A DNA stretch of 64,000 nucleotides, taken from assembly GCA_900315035.1 (NCBI GenBank), contig OMXO01000007.1, forward strand, positions 30,974-94,973, given 5' to 3'. Positions 25,014-34,850 of the stretch are shown here, piece by piece; within the stretch, counting starts at the first letter, position 1, and each line of letters begins with the position of its first letter. The position numbers and the translations under genes are program-made. The stretch comes from an uncultured Prevotella sp. (GTDB taxonomy: Bacteria > Bacteroidota > Bacteroidia > Bacteroidales > Bacteroidaceae). The notes under the pieces are model-generated. The model saw only the letters and a list, made by a program, of their open reading frames with translations. It ran no database searches and was not told the origin of the DNA.

Positions 25014-26141
25014 TCAGTCAATTATCATATTCAACACCTTCTCTACGATTGGAGCCATGTCGTAGTACTTGTATTCTGCCAAACGACCACCGAAGATAAC
25101 AGTCTTCTCCTGAGCAGCTAATTCACGGTATTGGTCTGCAAGTGCATTGTTACGCTCATCGTTCACTGTGTAATAAGGCTCCATGCCATCTTTATACTCC
25201 GTAGAATACTCTCGACTGATGACCGTCTTTGGACAGTCATACACCTCCTGCCCGAACATCTCGAAGTGCTTGTGCTCAATGATACGCGTATAAGGCACTT
25301 CAACCTCCGTATAATTCATCACGGCATTACCCTGATAGTTGGGCGTATCCAATATTTCCTCTTCGAATGACACCGTTCTCCACTCCAACTTACCAAGCTT
25401 ATAGTCAAAGTATTCATCGATAGCACCAGTATAAACAATCCTGTCAGCTACCGACTCCCAATATTGGCGATCTGCAAAGAAATCCGTATTCGTCTTCGTT
25501 TCAACACCATCAAGTAGACCATCAATCAGTTTGTTATATCCCCCGATGGGAATGCCCTGATACTTATCATTGAAGTAATTGTTGTCATGGATAAAACGCA
25601 CAGGCAGTCGTTTGATGATAAAAGCAGGCAACTCAGTGCACTTCCTACCCCACTGCTTCTCCGTATAACCTTTAATAAGCGCCTCATAGATATCCTTGCC
25701 TATCAGCATCAATGCCTGCTCCTCCAGATTCCGCGGCTCCGTCACTCCTGCAGCCTTCATGGCTGCAACAGCCTCAGCCTTCTGCTCCTCAATCTTTGCT
25801 TTTGCTTCGTCTGGAGTCAACACACCCCACATCTGGTAGAACGTGTTCATGTTGAACGGCAAGTTATACTGCTTACCCTTGTAGTTCGCAATCGGCGAGT
25901 TCGTGTAGCGGTTAAACTCCACAATAGAGTTCACAAACTCCCACACCTGTTTATTAGAAGTATGGAATATATGCGCTCCATACTTATGCACATTGATGCC
26001 CTCAATGTTTTCACAATAGATATTACCGCCCAGATGTGAACGTTTTTCTATCACCAAGCACTTCCTACCTTTCAATGTTGCTCGATATGCAAACATTACT
26101 CCATATAGGCCTGAACCTACAATAAGATAATCATACTTCAT
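25014..26141 (-). CDS. glf: UDP-galactopyranose mutase
   Basis: 375 aa. A flavoenzyme that converts UDP-galactopyranose to UDP-galactofuranose. N-terminal FAD motif YDYLIVGSGLYGVMFAY, then EKRSHLGGNIYCENIEGINVHKYGAHIFHT (conserved His), GYTEKQWGRKCTELPAFIIKRLPVR and GGRLAEYKYYDM near the C-terminus. The length is normal for bacterial Glf. It implies galactofuranose in the polymer, with one of the neighbouring transferases probably being its galactofuranosyltransferase. Confidence 0.97.
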   Translation of the reverse strand: MKYDYLIVGSGLYGVMFAYRATLKGRKCLVIEKRSHLGGNIYCENIEGINVHKYGAHIFHTSNKQVWEFVNSIVEFNRYTNSPIANYKGKQYNLPFNMNTFYQMWGVLTPDEAKAKIEEQKAEAVAAMKAAGVTEPRNLEEQALMLIGKDIYEALIKGYTEKQWGRKCTELPAFIIKRLPVRFIHDNNYFNDKYQGIPIGGYNKLIDGLLDGVETKTNTDFFADRQYWESVADRIVYTGAIDEYFDYKLGKLEWRTVSFEEEILDTPNYQGNAVMNYTEVEVPYTRIIEHKHFEMFGQEVYDCPKTVISREYSTEYKDGMEPYYTVNDERNNALADQYRELAAQEKTVIFGGRLAEYKYYDMAPIVEKVLNMIID

Positions 26142-26171
26142 TAGTTTACTGTTTCAGTTTCTCGTTATTTC

Positions 26172-27503
26172 TCATAAAGTCAGCTTCATACAAAAAAAGA
26201 GCAAACAACACCAAATAAAAAAATCTCTTAAAAGTCCTGAAATTGTGATTGCTTCAAACATCTTATTTGCAAAAAAGGATTGAAAACAAGCATTAGGGAA
26301 ATGACTTCCAAAAAACAACATAATAATGCTCAATTTCCCATTTTGCCAAAATCTAGACATTATTGTCTTCCTATAGAAATAAACCGTAATTAGAGACATA
26401 ATACCCGTAACAAAAATAGTACCGACACATCCAAAATCTAACAAAAAATTGTAATATGTTGTATATACATTTCCTAATGGATAGCCATCGTAATTATTAA
26501 ATACCAAATTTGGATGATTTTTCCTACCTATATCAGATGAAAACAATCTTTGATCAATTTTGTCATACATTCCACACATTGTATATTGGGCAAACCTTCC
26601 GCTATTATTGTCTTGTTCGAACGGACTTACAATATAGTCATCTAAGTTTTTTATCTGAGCACCACAATAAATAGCAAAAAGCATGGATATATCTTTATTA
26701 TTCTCTTTTCTACCTAAGGAATCGCCAATGTTCCCAAAAAATGAAACAAACAATACTGTCAACGAAGTTAGTATGACAATCATTTTTGAGGGAAGAAAAG
26801 TAGCTTTCCATCTATTTTTATTTTGATAACACAAATACCAACAGAATGCATAGGTTATTAAAATGCGAAGTAAGATTGTCCTCCCGCCTGTTAATAAGCC
26901 TCCAATAAAAATAACAATTAAATTAGCATATAGTAACAATATCTGAAATTTGTATTGATTAGAAGCCTTTGATATATAATAAGGTAACAAATAACACCAA
27001 ATAGGAATAGTTGCCAAACAAATATTATATAAAAAACTGGCATAAGCTGGCAGTTTAATTACAACATTTTCAAATTTGGCTTCTTGATCAATTGCTCCTA
27101 ACGCGTATACCAGATCATCAGAACCGGCAAATGACATTTTGGCTCTAGCATATATTGCAAGAGAAAAAACCTGAAAAATAAGAATTAAGAATAGTTTAAT
27201 TGGACTGATAACATAAAAGAAATTTTGAGAAGAAATATCAATCAGAGGCATGTTATATGATTTACTTCTCATGTAATCCAACCACTCCACTATATAGAAC
27301 ATTAAAGCACCTCCAATAATAATAAAAGCTGTTATAGGTGACATCGTTTCTAAGCCCCATTCGTCTTTCCAACTCCAAGCTACAGTAGAGCAAATAAAGA
27401 AACCACCCACATAGAGTATTGTTGGCCGCGAGAGATTTCTACCCATTGTAAAATAGGCAAGAAGAAGAATTATAAATAGTGATATGACAGTTAGTTCTAT
27501 CAT
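26172..27503 (-). CDS. Oligosaccharide repeat unit polymerase (Wzy-like)
   Basis: 443 aa, about 10-12 membrane helices. The conserved signature of O-antigen polymerases appears as GGLLTGGRTILLRILITY and later YPLGNVYTTYYNFLLDFGCVGTIFVTG, preceded by a periplasmic loop (about 280-345). It polymerises flipped repeat units on the periplasmic face. Very AT-rich coding sequence compared with the flanks of the locus. A second polymerase/ligase-like protein (30013-31266) is also present, so the assignment of roles between the two is inferred. Confidence 0.82.
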   Translation of the reverse strand: MIELTVISLFIILLLAYFTMGRNLSRPTILYVGGFFICSTVAWSWKDEWGLETMSPITAFIIIGGALMFYIVEWLDYMRSKSYNMPLIDISSQNFFYVISPIKLFLILIFQVFSLAIYARAKMSFAGSDDLVYALGAIDQEAKFENVVIKLPAYASFLYNICLATIPIWCYLLPYYISKASNQYKFQILLLYANLIVIFIGGLLTGGRTILLRILITYAFCWYLCYQNKNRWKATFLPSKMIVILTSLTVLFVSFFGNIGDSLGRKENNKDISMLFAIYCGAQIKNLDDYIVSPFEQDNNSGRFAQYTMCGMYDKIDQRLFSSDIGRKNHPNLVFNNYDGYPLGNVYTTYYNFLLDFGCVGTIFVTGIMSLITVYFYRKTIMSRFWQNGKLSIIMLFFGSHFPNACFQSFFANKMFEAITISGLLRDFFIWCCLLFFCMKLTL

Positions 27504-28594
27504 TTCGTCGCAAATCTACGAATAGCATCCTTTAATCTTAAGGAACTTACCAACTTGATAATTAATATAGATATAAATGTAGTAAATATGAACCTTATAA
27601 AGAAGACAAGAAGAGATAATGTATTATTAACCACTATCTGACCATCAAAAACAATCCAACATATATTAATGATCACATAATTAAAAGGGTCGGAATAAAG
27701 ATATAGTTCATATGTGTTATGTTTGAGAAAGGACAATATTTCCCCCCCAAAAAAAGCGCTTGATTTCGAACAAATTTTCTTTGATAAAAGAGAAAACAGA
27801 ACAATTCCGCATATTGCAAAAACAATAAACAACAGTGGCCTAACAACCTTCAATAACGCAATTTCTTGGTAATGTCTTAATAATATCCCATTCGAGCCTG
27901 AAAACAAAATGAAGATTCCCAAATATAGAAGCAGTTTTTTCGTCTTTATGTCCTTATAAACATCTATCAGGTGGACAACATGATATCCGAATGAAAAAAA
28001 CAACAAATGTTTCATTGCTCCAGGTATACCCAAGAAATTACATCTAGGTTCTATATATAATCCTATCCATGAAATAATAATTAAACTCATCCAAATTTTA
28101 TTATCAAACAATCTTTTTTTTTCGATATAGTAGAAAAACAAGAATATCCAAAATAAACTCACAATAAACCAAAGATGACTATTCCCCATAAGTAAAAACT
28201 GACCACAAACGACATCAATAATAATATTTTGTGAATTATCCCAATAGCCAGATACATATTTCAATGGTACACTTAAAAAAAATGTTACAACGACAAAAGG
28301 AATTAAAAGACGAAAAGTTTTCTTTCTAATTAAGCTATTTATTGAGTCACTACTTCTCTTAGATAAAGAGTAGCACATTCCGGAAAGAGACATAAATAGA
28401 GGCATATGGAAAGAATAAATGACTGACATGAGACAACTTAGGCATTCATATAAAAAAGAAACATCAGAATTCTTTTCTATATAGTATAATCCTCCAAATG
28501 GAGTTGCAATACGATAATAATTGCAATGGCCAATAATAACGAGTATCATCGTTATCACCTTGGCAGTATCAATCCATTCAATTCGTTCTGACAT
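27500..28594 (-). CDS. Acyltransferase family 3 membrane protein
   Basis: 364 aa with about 10 membrane helices. It starts MSERIEWIDTAKVITMILVIIGHC, with the catalytic His of the acyltransferase-3 family, and continues SFHMPLFMSLSGMCY. It probably O-acetylates or succinylates a sugar of the repeat unit. It overlaps Wzx by 17 bp and Wzy by 4 bp. A run of seven T and seven G residues on the sense strand (27742-27755 region) is a lesser slippage-prone site. Confidence 0.88.
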   Translation of the reverse strand: MSERIEWIDTAKVITMILVIIGHCNYYRIATPFGGLYYIEKNSDVSFLYECLSCLMSVIYSFHMPLFMSLSGMCYSLSKRSSDSINSLIRKKTFRLLIPFVVVTFFLSVPLKYVSGYWDNSQNIIIDVVCGQFLLMGNSHLWFIVSLFWIFLFFYYIEKKRLFDNKIWMSLIIISWIGLYIEPRCNFLGIPGAMKHLLFFSFGYHVVHLIDVYKDIKTKKLLLYLGIFILFSGSNGILLRHYQEIALLKVVRPLLFIVFAICGIVLFSLLSKKICSKSSAFFGGEILSFLKHNTYELYLYSDPFNYVIINICWIVFDGQIVVNNTLSLLVFFIRFIFTTFISILIIKLVSSLRLKDAIRRFATK

Positions 28595-30026
28595 TTTGGA
28601 TTTTTTTACAGATTAATGCTAATATTTCCTTCTCCGTTTTATTTTTTAATAGATATTGGCAAGTTAAATACCACAAAGAGCAAATAATCGCAATGATAAA
28701 TAAGGAAAGCCAGTTCCTTTCTGTTTGGAAAATGAGATATGAAATCAGGAAGAATGAACATGCAATCAATATATTAAATACTGATTCTCTAATATTATTG
28801 AAACGAATTGGAGTTTTTCTATAAATAAAATGCAACATCACTACCAATATTACAATCTCCGCTAAAACTGAAGAAAATGCTGCTCCTGATGCTCCAAATA
28901 ATGGAATCAAAATCAAATTTAGAGAAAAATTAGTAATCGTTCCTGAAAGTATTGAATATAAAAACAACTTATCAAAGCCAAATCCCAATAATATCTGTAC
29001 CCCTGTCAAATTATTAAAACCTATCACGATAACTGTAATAATAATAATCTGCAAAGGAATAATAGTACCATAAAATTGTTCACCATAAAATAAAGGGACA
29101 AACACTGGGGCTAATGCTATTACACTAAAAGCTATAGGAAAACTTAAAAAAGAAACAATAGAAAAGGATTTATTCATTAGGCCATTTATATCATCCCACT
29201 TCCCTTCCTTTTTTAATAGGGTGACTCTCGGCAAGACAACCGCTGATAAGCTCGTTACAATTGGGACCAAAGCTTTTGAAATGTGAGTAGCGCAATTATA
29301 ATAGCCAACCTCTTTGTAATCGGTCATGAAACCCAGCATCAATGTATCAAGCATTGTATATATAGATATAGCAATGGATGATGAAAACAATATCAACAGT
29401 GGTTTTAAATGGTACTTCCCTGATAATGTAAAACACGGATGGATACCTGATTGGTTCAGTTTAATAAAATTCCAGATCTCATTTGAGACTTCTGCCGTAG
29501 CATTTAACGTGACATATATTAACAAATCATTCTTTTCATGGACTAGCAAAAACAATAATAGGACACTTAGGGCTTTTACTACTAATGAACGAAAGGTTAT
29601 ATAGGCAAATTCTTCTTTACCTTGGAAAAACCAGTCAACTTTAAATGGTGTAGTATATAAGATAATACCCGCCACCAAAAAGACGAAATAGTTTTCGTTA
29701 AGCTGAGGTACAAAAATAATGGATAAAAAAAGTATGATACTGCAAATTAAAGTAACAACGATCGATATAGATATAATCTCTGAAATGAAAATTGTCTGTT
29801 CTTTAGTATTATCCTTAATCTTTGCAATTTCGCGAATACCATAATAAGGAATACCTAAAGCAGCAAATAGGGAAAAATAACAAGCATAAGTATTAGCAAA
29901 GTTAAACAAGCCAACTCCATCTGGTTCCAATACACGAGACACATAAGGTGCCGTTATCAAAGGAAAAATGACCTTTGATATATTGAGGAGAATATTGTAT
30001 AAGAAGTTACGCTTAATCGACTTCAT
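28578..30026 (-). CDS. Polysaccharide repeat-unit flippase (Wzx, MATE/MOP superfamily)
   Basis: 482 aa with about 14 membrane helices. The N-terminus NFLYNILLNISKVIFPLITAPYVSRVLEPDGVGLFNFANTYACYF is a typical Wzx opening. FKVDWFFQGKEEFAYITFRSL and NNLTGVQILLGFGFDKLFLYS fit too. It moves undecaprenyl-linked repeat units across the inner membrane. Overlaps of 14 bp with the upstream ligase/polymerase gene and 17 bp with the acyltransferase gene indicate one transcript. Confidence 0.93.
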   Translation of the reverse strand: MKSIKRNFLYNILLNISKVIFPLITAPYVSRVLEPDGVGLFNFANTYACYFSLFAALGIPYYGIREIAKIKDNTKEQTIFISEIISISIVVTLICSIILFLSIIFVPQLNENYFVFLVAGIILYTTPFKVDWFFQGKEEFAYITFRSLVVKALSVLLLFLLVHEKNDLLIYVTLNATAEVSNEIWNFIKLNQSGIHPCFTLSGKYHLKPLLILFSSSIAISIYTMLDTLMLGFMTDYKEVGYYNCATHISKALVPIVTSLSAVVLPRVTLLKKEGKWDDINGLMNKSFSIVSFLSFPIAFSVIALAPVFVPLFYGEQFYGTIIPLQIIIITVIVIGFNNLTGVQILLGFGFDKLFLYSILSGTITNFSLNLILIPLFGASGAAFSSVLAEIVILVVMLHFIYRKTPIRFNNIRESVFNILIACSFFLISYLIFQTERNWLSLFIIAIICSLWYLTCQYLLKNKTEKEILALICKKIQNVRTN

Positions 30027-31266
30027 TTATTCGATTGAAATTGCTATTCTTTTCAAAAGATGAATGGAGAAACACCATTGAATACCATTTGGACAAGCTA
30101 AAAGAAACCATAAAAATGGTAAGGATATTATATTGAGAGACTGTAAAAGTGAAGAGAAGGAAATAAGACAACACTAACATGGAGAACTGTAAATCTTTTT
30201 CCTTTAAATATACCCAAATTGGAATAAAGAAGAATGATGCCAAATAAAGTAAAAGAAAGTATATGCCGCCATGTGCAAATACGCCAAACAACGAGTTACT
30301 ATAACCATAATTAAACCTTTCTGAACTATCATGTTTGCGCATTATGCCGGAACCAAATATTGGATTTTCCATACCAACTTCTATACATTTTACAATATCT
30401 TTGCTTCTACTATTGTAAGATCCGTCACTTAATTCTTTCTTATTCTCCAAAACATTTGAAATTGCAATTAATGAAACAAGTAAGAGTAATGGCAACAACA
30501 AAATCATCTGAAGTTTTAACTTTGATGACAAACTGAAATATCCTTTAATAAAGAAAGTAACAAAAAGGAAAATTAGACCAGTTGTTGAAATCGTCGTAAA
30601 GATTGCAATTACAATGATAATTATACGTTTAAATCTCAAATTTCTGCATACAAATAATTCTATCGATAGTGAAACACAAAGAATCATATTATGCATTGGA
30701 GCTTCGTTAAATATCCCACTATTTCTTATAATAGACATTGTTCCTGCTGTCGCCTCTAACTCCTGAGTTTCAAAATATAGGCCATAATAAGTTGTGATAA
30801 ATCTATCACTCGCCCATGAATTGGGAATTAATGCTGAAGAAGAAATTATTCCTAGTATACTTCCAAATAACCAGAAAAAAAGTGATATTGCTGTAAGAAC
30901 TATTACTATATTTGAGAATTTATTTAATAGCTCATACCCCCCCCCTTCATCATTACTATATGAAAATATTAGAGTTAAGAAGAGAGGGAAAAAGACATAA
31001 TATATCTTAATAAAACTTGTTATTCTTCCAGAATATACGTTTAATAATGGAATAATTGCTCCTACTAATAATGCCGCTATAAACAAAAAGTTTGCTGATG
31101 AAACCTGATGTCTATTACTATAAATAAGAACAATTGAAGAAAAAACAATAAAAATATTCTGGATTTTTACTACAACTGGAAATTCAATATATGGCGTATT
31201 AAACTCCAGAATAATCATAAGCATCAGGAGATATTCAAAAAAAGATATGATACCCTTCTTTAACAT
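30013..31266 (-). CDS. O-antigen ligase/polymerase family membrane protein with in-gene G9 tract
   Basis: 417 aa with about 11 membrane helices. The long periplasmic loop follows the ligase/polymerase family pattern: IIRNSGIFNEAPMHNMILCVSLSIELF, then SRSKDIVKCIEVGMENPIFGSGI. It either polymerises repeat units or transfers the chain to an acceptor. Codons 108-110 are GGG GGG GGG, a homopolymer of nine G on the sense strand. Loss or gain of one G would truncate the protein early. Confidence 0.82.
   Translation of the reverse strand: MLKKGIISFFEYLLMLMIILEFNTPYIEFPVVVKIQNIFIVFSSIVLIYSNRHQVSSANFLFIAALLVGAIIPLLNVYSGRITSFIKIYYVFFPLFLTLIFSYSNDEGGGYELLNKFSNIVIVLTAISLFFWLFGSILGIISSSALIPNSWASDRFITTYYGLYFETQELEATAGTMSIIRNSGIFNEAPMHNMILCVSLSIELFVCRNLRFKRIIIIVIAIFTTISTTGLIFLFVTFFIKGYFSLSSKLKLQMILLLPLLLLVSLIAISNVLENKKELSDGSYNSRSKDIVKCIEVGMENPIFGSGIMRKHDSSERFNYGYSNSLFGVFAHGGIYFLLLYLASFFFIPIWVYLKEKDLQFSMLVLSYFLLFTFTVSQYNILTIFMVSFSLSKWYSMVFLHSSFEKNSNFNRINEVD
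30937..30945. repeat. Homopolymer tract (C9 on plus, G9 on the coding strand)
   Basis: Nine consecutive C on the plus strand inside the O-antigen ligase/polymerase gene. It encodes Gly-Gly-Gly at residues 108-110 and is the longest G/C homopolymer noticed in the window. Confidence 0.95.
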
Positions 31267-31296
31267 CTTTTGTGAACTATTTTACAACGATACCAC

Positions 31297-32358
31297 TTAC
31301 TTGTTCTGAATCCCGAAAATTGGGAGCAAATGCTTTTCCTTATGCCAAACGTAGATGGTAGTACCCATGCAGGAAAGAAAAAGAAACATCATACATAGGA
31401 TTGCACGCTTCGGGCCTTCTTTCTTGACAGGAACCGTTGCGGGCTGCAAAATTGTAAATGCTGGTGTTTCTTCCTGAACCTTTGCTTCTGCCAGTTGAAG
31501 TTGGGCTAATACCTGTGAATAGGCACGGTACTCTATCTGCATCTTATTCTCCAATTTAGTACGTTCACTGCGCATATTTTCAAACAAGATGCTCCTATTA
31601 GCATCGGCATAGTCAGCATATGCTTTACGGGCCTTTTCATAACGAGCTTCTGTTTCTACAAGTAGCTTTTTATTATACTCCAAATCAATTCTCGCTTTAC
31701 TTGTTCGATAGTCTGTAATGAATTTCTGAAGTCGTACTCTCACGGAATCAGCCATTGTAGCAGCGATGTACGGATCGGTATCTGTTACATCGATTGTAAT
31801 CACAAGTGTTTTCTTATCGACATCACAGACGATTTTGTCCTCCATTTCTTTTGCTATATTGTATTGTTCTTTCGTTAATTTGAAAGGATTGACAAATTCT
31901 AATGTGTCCTTATCAATGAACCAAGACTTAATGGTTTCTATAATAGCCTTCTTCGAGGAAGTCCACCAAGGAAGTTTCTGCTCTTTAGACAAATAATCAT
32001 AATAGCTCATTTTCGTGTGTGTGCTATCGTCTTCTTGTTCCACTAATACAGGGAAAAGGGTTGCCCGAAATGGAACACTGTTAATCAAGTCCGGATAAAG
32101 TGTAGGTATCAGAGCATCTGTTCCAAAGTTGCCACTTGCAATATTAATGCCAAAGCTACTGGCCAAACTAGCCAAAGATCCTGTTTTACTATTCCCAGAT
32201 AGCTCAGGTGCAAGTTTTACTGTACAACGGTAATAATTGGGAATGCATAATGTGATGAAAGCTGCTAACACAAATGTTATAGCAATAACCTTATAATAAA
32301 GACGCCTATTCCGGTATATGTCTCTATATAAGTCAAAAATGCTTAACTTATTATCCAT
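31297..32358 (-). CDS. Polysaccharide chain-length regulator (Wzz family)
   Basis: 353 aa. Two membrane helices (about 20-37, YKVIAITFVLAAFITLCI; about 322-342, ILCMMFLFLSCMGTTIYVW) flank a periplasmic domain with a coiled region (about 215-290, RIDLEYNKKLLVETEARYEKARKAYADYADANRS). The Wzz motif precedes TM2 (PAFTILQPATVPVKKEGPKRAI). It has no cytoplasmic tyrosine kinase domain and none is encoded nearby. It controls polymer length with Wzy and docks to Wza. Confidence 0.93.
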   Translation of the reverse strand: MDNKLSIFDLYRDIYRNRRLYYKVIAITFVLAAFITLCIPNYYRCTVKLAPELSGNSKTGSLASLASSFGINIASGNFGTDALIPTLYPDLINSVPFRATLFPVLVEQEDDSTHTKMSYYDYLSKEQKLPWWTSSKKAIIETIKSWFIDKDTLEFVNPFKLTKEQYNIAKEMEDKIVCDVDKKTLVITIDVTDTDPYIAATMADSVRVRLQKFITDYRTSKARIDLEYNKKLLVETEARYEKARKAYADYADANRSILFENMRSERTKLENKMQIEYRAYSQVLAQLQLAEAKVQEETPAFTILQPATVPVKKEGPKRAILCMMFLFLSCMGTTIYVWHKEKHLLPIFGIQNK

Positions 32359-32420
32359 AATGAATTTATATACAGATTAAGGTAAATTAACCCGAAGGAA
32401 CCTTGAGTTAACTTAAGGTT

Positions 32421-34820
32421 TTACTTAACAAGATGGGCGATGGAGGCGACCATTGTGCCGAGAGAGGCGAAACTGGTGCCGATACCGAGCCACTGGGTCA
32501 TCTTACTGTTATCGCGAGGAGCCTTGGTGGGTACGACAATCTCGCAACCTGGTTCAATCTTGCCTTCACGGGCCAGAGCCATTGTGCCATTCTGATAAAC
32601 GATATAGGCATGACGCTTCTTGGCGCGGTCGCCAAAGCCACCTGCCTGTTTGATATAATATTTGTAACCTTTGCCCTCGTCGAAAGCAACGGTATTGGGG
32701 GCATTGACATCACCGCTGATACGAACGGTATGATTGAAGCGGGGCACTATCAGCTGATCGCCATCGACGAGTTCGATATCCTGTGTAGATCCTGGATTAG
32801 CAATTGCTTCATCGAGATGGATACCGACGGTATAGGTATCTGACATCGCAAGTTTGTCGAGGCTGATAGAGTCTTTGCCATCGGCACTCTGACGCGCCAT
32901 CTGGATAACCGCCTGCATACGGGCTTTCTCGGCTTCCGTCATCTTACGCACTAAGCGGGCACCTCGCACATAGCTGCCGGGCACAACGCCACCGGCAGCC
33001 TTGATGACATCGGAGAGACGCTGATTCTTCTGTTCCATCGTGTAGTGACCTTGGAAAGCAACCTCGCCATCGACAGTGACACGAACGGGATGTTGGAAGG
33101 CAGGGCTCATACGCACCTGAACGATATCATAAGGCTCGAGCGTGAAGCTGCGGTCGCCATCGACCATATAGTTATCTTTCAGGGAGAAACTGAAGGTCTT
33201 GGCTATCTGCATGCCTGCCTCAGTGGCTGAAGGATCGTGCATGCGACGGGAGACATCGATCTTCGCTGTGGAGGCGGCATCGGTGAGGCCGCCAGCCTGA
33301 AGAATCAGGTCCTCGATGGTCATGTTCTCGGCATATTCATAAGTGCCGGGGAAGATGACCTGACCATCGATGGTCAGGGTACGGAGGTTCTGGTGCTCAG
33401 CGATGGTGGGGACGAAAAGTACATCCTCGTTCTGAAGAGCGACATCGGGCGTAGAGCCTTTAAGGATGCCCTCGATATCGATGGAGAGCACTTCCTGCGT
33501 GCGGTTGGGCTTCATGCGGCGCATGACGGCACGACTACTCATCGCCTCTTCGGTGAGGCCGCTGGCCATCTCGAGGAGGGTGCGCACACTATGGACTCTC
33601 TCACCCAGACGGTACATGCCGGGACGGAACACGGCGCCCTTGACCTCGACCATATTCTTGAAGCGGTTGATTATGGAATCAACAATCACAGAGTCGCCAT
33701 CCTCGACCTTGAAATCGGAGAGTTCGAACTCCTCGACATTATAGACGCTCTTCAGGTCTTCGCTCTTACGGAGCACACGAAGAAGTTTCTTGAAGGCATC
33801 GCCCGTAAAGCCACCACTATATTTTAATAAGGTGGCGAGGCTCTCGGATTTGCGCATCTCGTAGGCCATCGGGCGCTTAACGCGACCTGTGATATCGACG
33901 AGACAGTCGTAGGTGCCTACCTGAATGACATCGTTATCCTGCAGACGGACGTTGCCTGCCAGGCGGCCATTGAGGATGAACTCATAGATATCGACCACAG
34001 AGATCTGACGGCCCTGACGGAACACCTTGATGTTACGCAAGGTACCGAGGTCGCTGACACCGCCCGCCATATAGAGGGCATGGAAGACAGTGGCGAAAGC
34101 TGAGAGTGTATAGGTGCCGGGCGCCTTGACCTCGCCCATCACGTTTACCATGATGGTGCGCGTCTGCCCCAAAGAGGCCTTGATGTCGGAACTCTCAAAG
34201 TAACTGCCCAGACGGCTGCGGATGCGGCTCTGTGCAGCTGAGACGGAGAGACCACTCACATGGACGGGACCATACTCGGGGATGGTGACATCGCCATCGG
34301 GACTGACCGTCAGGGTATGCGTCTCCTGAGAAGCACCATAGATATCGATGATGAGCTGGTCGCCAGGACCGAGGATGTAGTTCTGAGGCGTGGCGATGTT
34401 CATGACGGGTTCGAAGGTCAGGCTCTTATTGTTGAAGATATCGCGACCGAAAACCTTTTTCCCCTTCTCATGCGACACATCGAAGTTGAGCGAATCGCTG
34501 GCTCCTGTGGCCTTGCTATATAGCAAAGCGTCTGTTTGAGACTCATTATTACTACGCAGACGACTATTCACTTGTTCTGACTTGCGATTGACGAGGTCAC
34601 TCTGAGTGGTCTGCTTACTGTACTTCTGGCGCAACTGCTGAATCTGCTCCACAGTTACACCTCTTTTCAACAACTCTCTTGCTATGTCGTTGTCGGATGC
34701 TCCAGCCTGCTTCTGCTGTGAATAATACTGGAGAATCTGCGTTTCACTCATGCCCTGACCAAAGGCCGGACTCAGCAAGCCGAGGGTGAAAGCGAAGAAT
34801 AGAATTACTTTTTTCATCAA
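32421..34820 (-). CDS. Outer-membrane polysaccharide export protein (Wza-like, multi-SLBB)
   Basis: 799 aa. The signal peptide (MMKKVILFFAFTLGLLSPAFGQ) is followed by a short helical region, then the polysaccharide export domain (NYILGPGDQLIIDIYGASQ ... VTIPEYGPVHVSG) and a series of SLBB beta-grasp repeats: VMGEVKAPGTYTLSAF, VKGAVFRPGMYRLG, IDGQVIFPGTYEYAENMT, VDGEVAFQGHYTMEQ, ISGDVNAPNTVAFDEG. A C-terminal hydrophobic helix (LGIGTSFASLGTMVASIA) can cross the outer membrane. It forms the exit channel. The base composition is clearly more GC-rich than the core genes that follow, so it belongs with the conserved frame of the locus. Confidence 0.95.
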   Translation of the reverse strand: MMKKVILFFAFTLGLLSPAFGQGMSETQILQYYSQQKQAGASDNDIARELLKRGVTVEQIQQLRQKYSKQTTQSDLVNRKSEQVNSRLRSNNESQTDALLYSKATGASDSLNFDVSHEKGKKVFGRDIFNNKSLTFEPVMNIATPQNYILGPGDQLIIDIYGASQETHTLTVSPDGDVTIPEYGPVHVSGLSVSAAQSRIRSRLGSYFESSDIKASLGQTRTIMVNVMGEVKAPGTYTLSAFATVFHALYMAGGVSDLGTLRNIKVFRQGRQISVVDIYEFILNGRLAGNVRLQDNDVIQVGTYDCLVDITGRVKRPMAYEMRKSESLATLLKYSGGFTGDAFKKLLRVLRKSEDLKSVYNVEEFELSDFKVEDGDSVIVDSIINRFKNMVEVKGAVFRPGMYRLGERVHSVRTLLEMASGLTEEAMSSRAVMRRMKPNRTQEVLSIDIEGILKGSTPDVALQNEDVLFVPTIAEHQNLRTLTIDGQVIFPGTYEYAENMTIEDLILQAGGLTDAASTAKIDVSRRMHDPSATEAGMQIAKTFSFSLKDNYMVDGDRSFTLEPYDIVQVRMSPAFQHPVRVTVDGEVAFQGHYTMEQKNQRLSDVIKAAGGVVPGSYVRGARLVRKMTEAEKARMQAVIQMARQSADGKDSISLDKLAMSDTYTVGIHLDEAIANPGSTQDIELVDGDQLIVPRFNHTVRISGDVNAPNTVAFDEGKGYKYYIKQAGGFGDRAKKRHAYIVYQNGTMALAREGKIEPGCEIVVPTKAPRDNSKMTQWLGIGTSFASLGTMVASIAHLVK

Positions 34821-34850
34821 AAAAAACGGATAATTATATTTGATACCTTA

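Noticed and set aside
32400-32421. Imperfect palindrome between Wzz and Wza genes as terminator
   Set aside because: 11-bp stem with one mismatch but no T run on the minus strand; both genes clearly belong to one operon.
33237-33827. 196-codon plus-strand frame opposite the Wza-like gene
   Set aside because: Antisense to SLBB repeats of a well-supported export protein; Gly/Asp/His-rich composition is a by-product.
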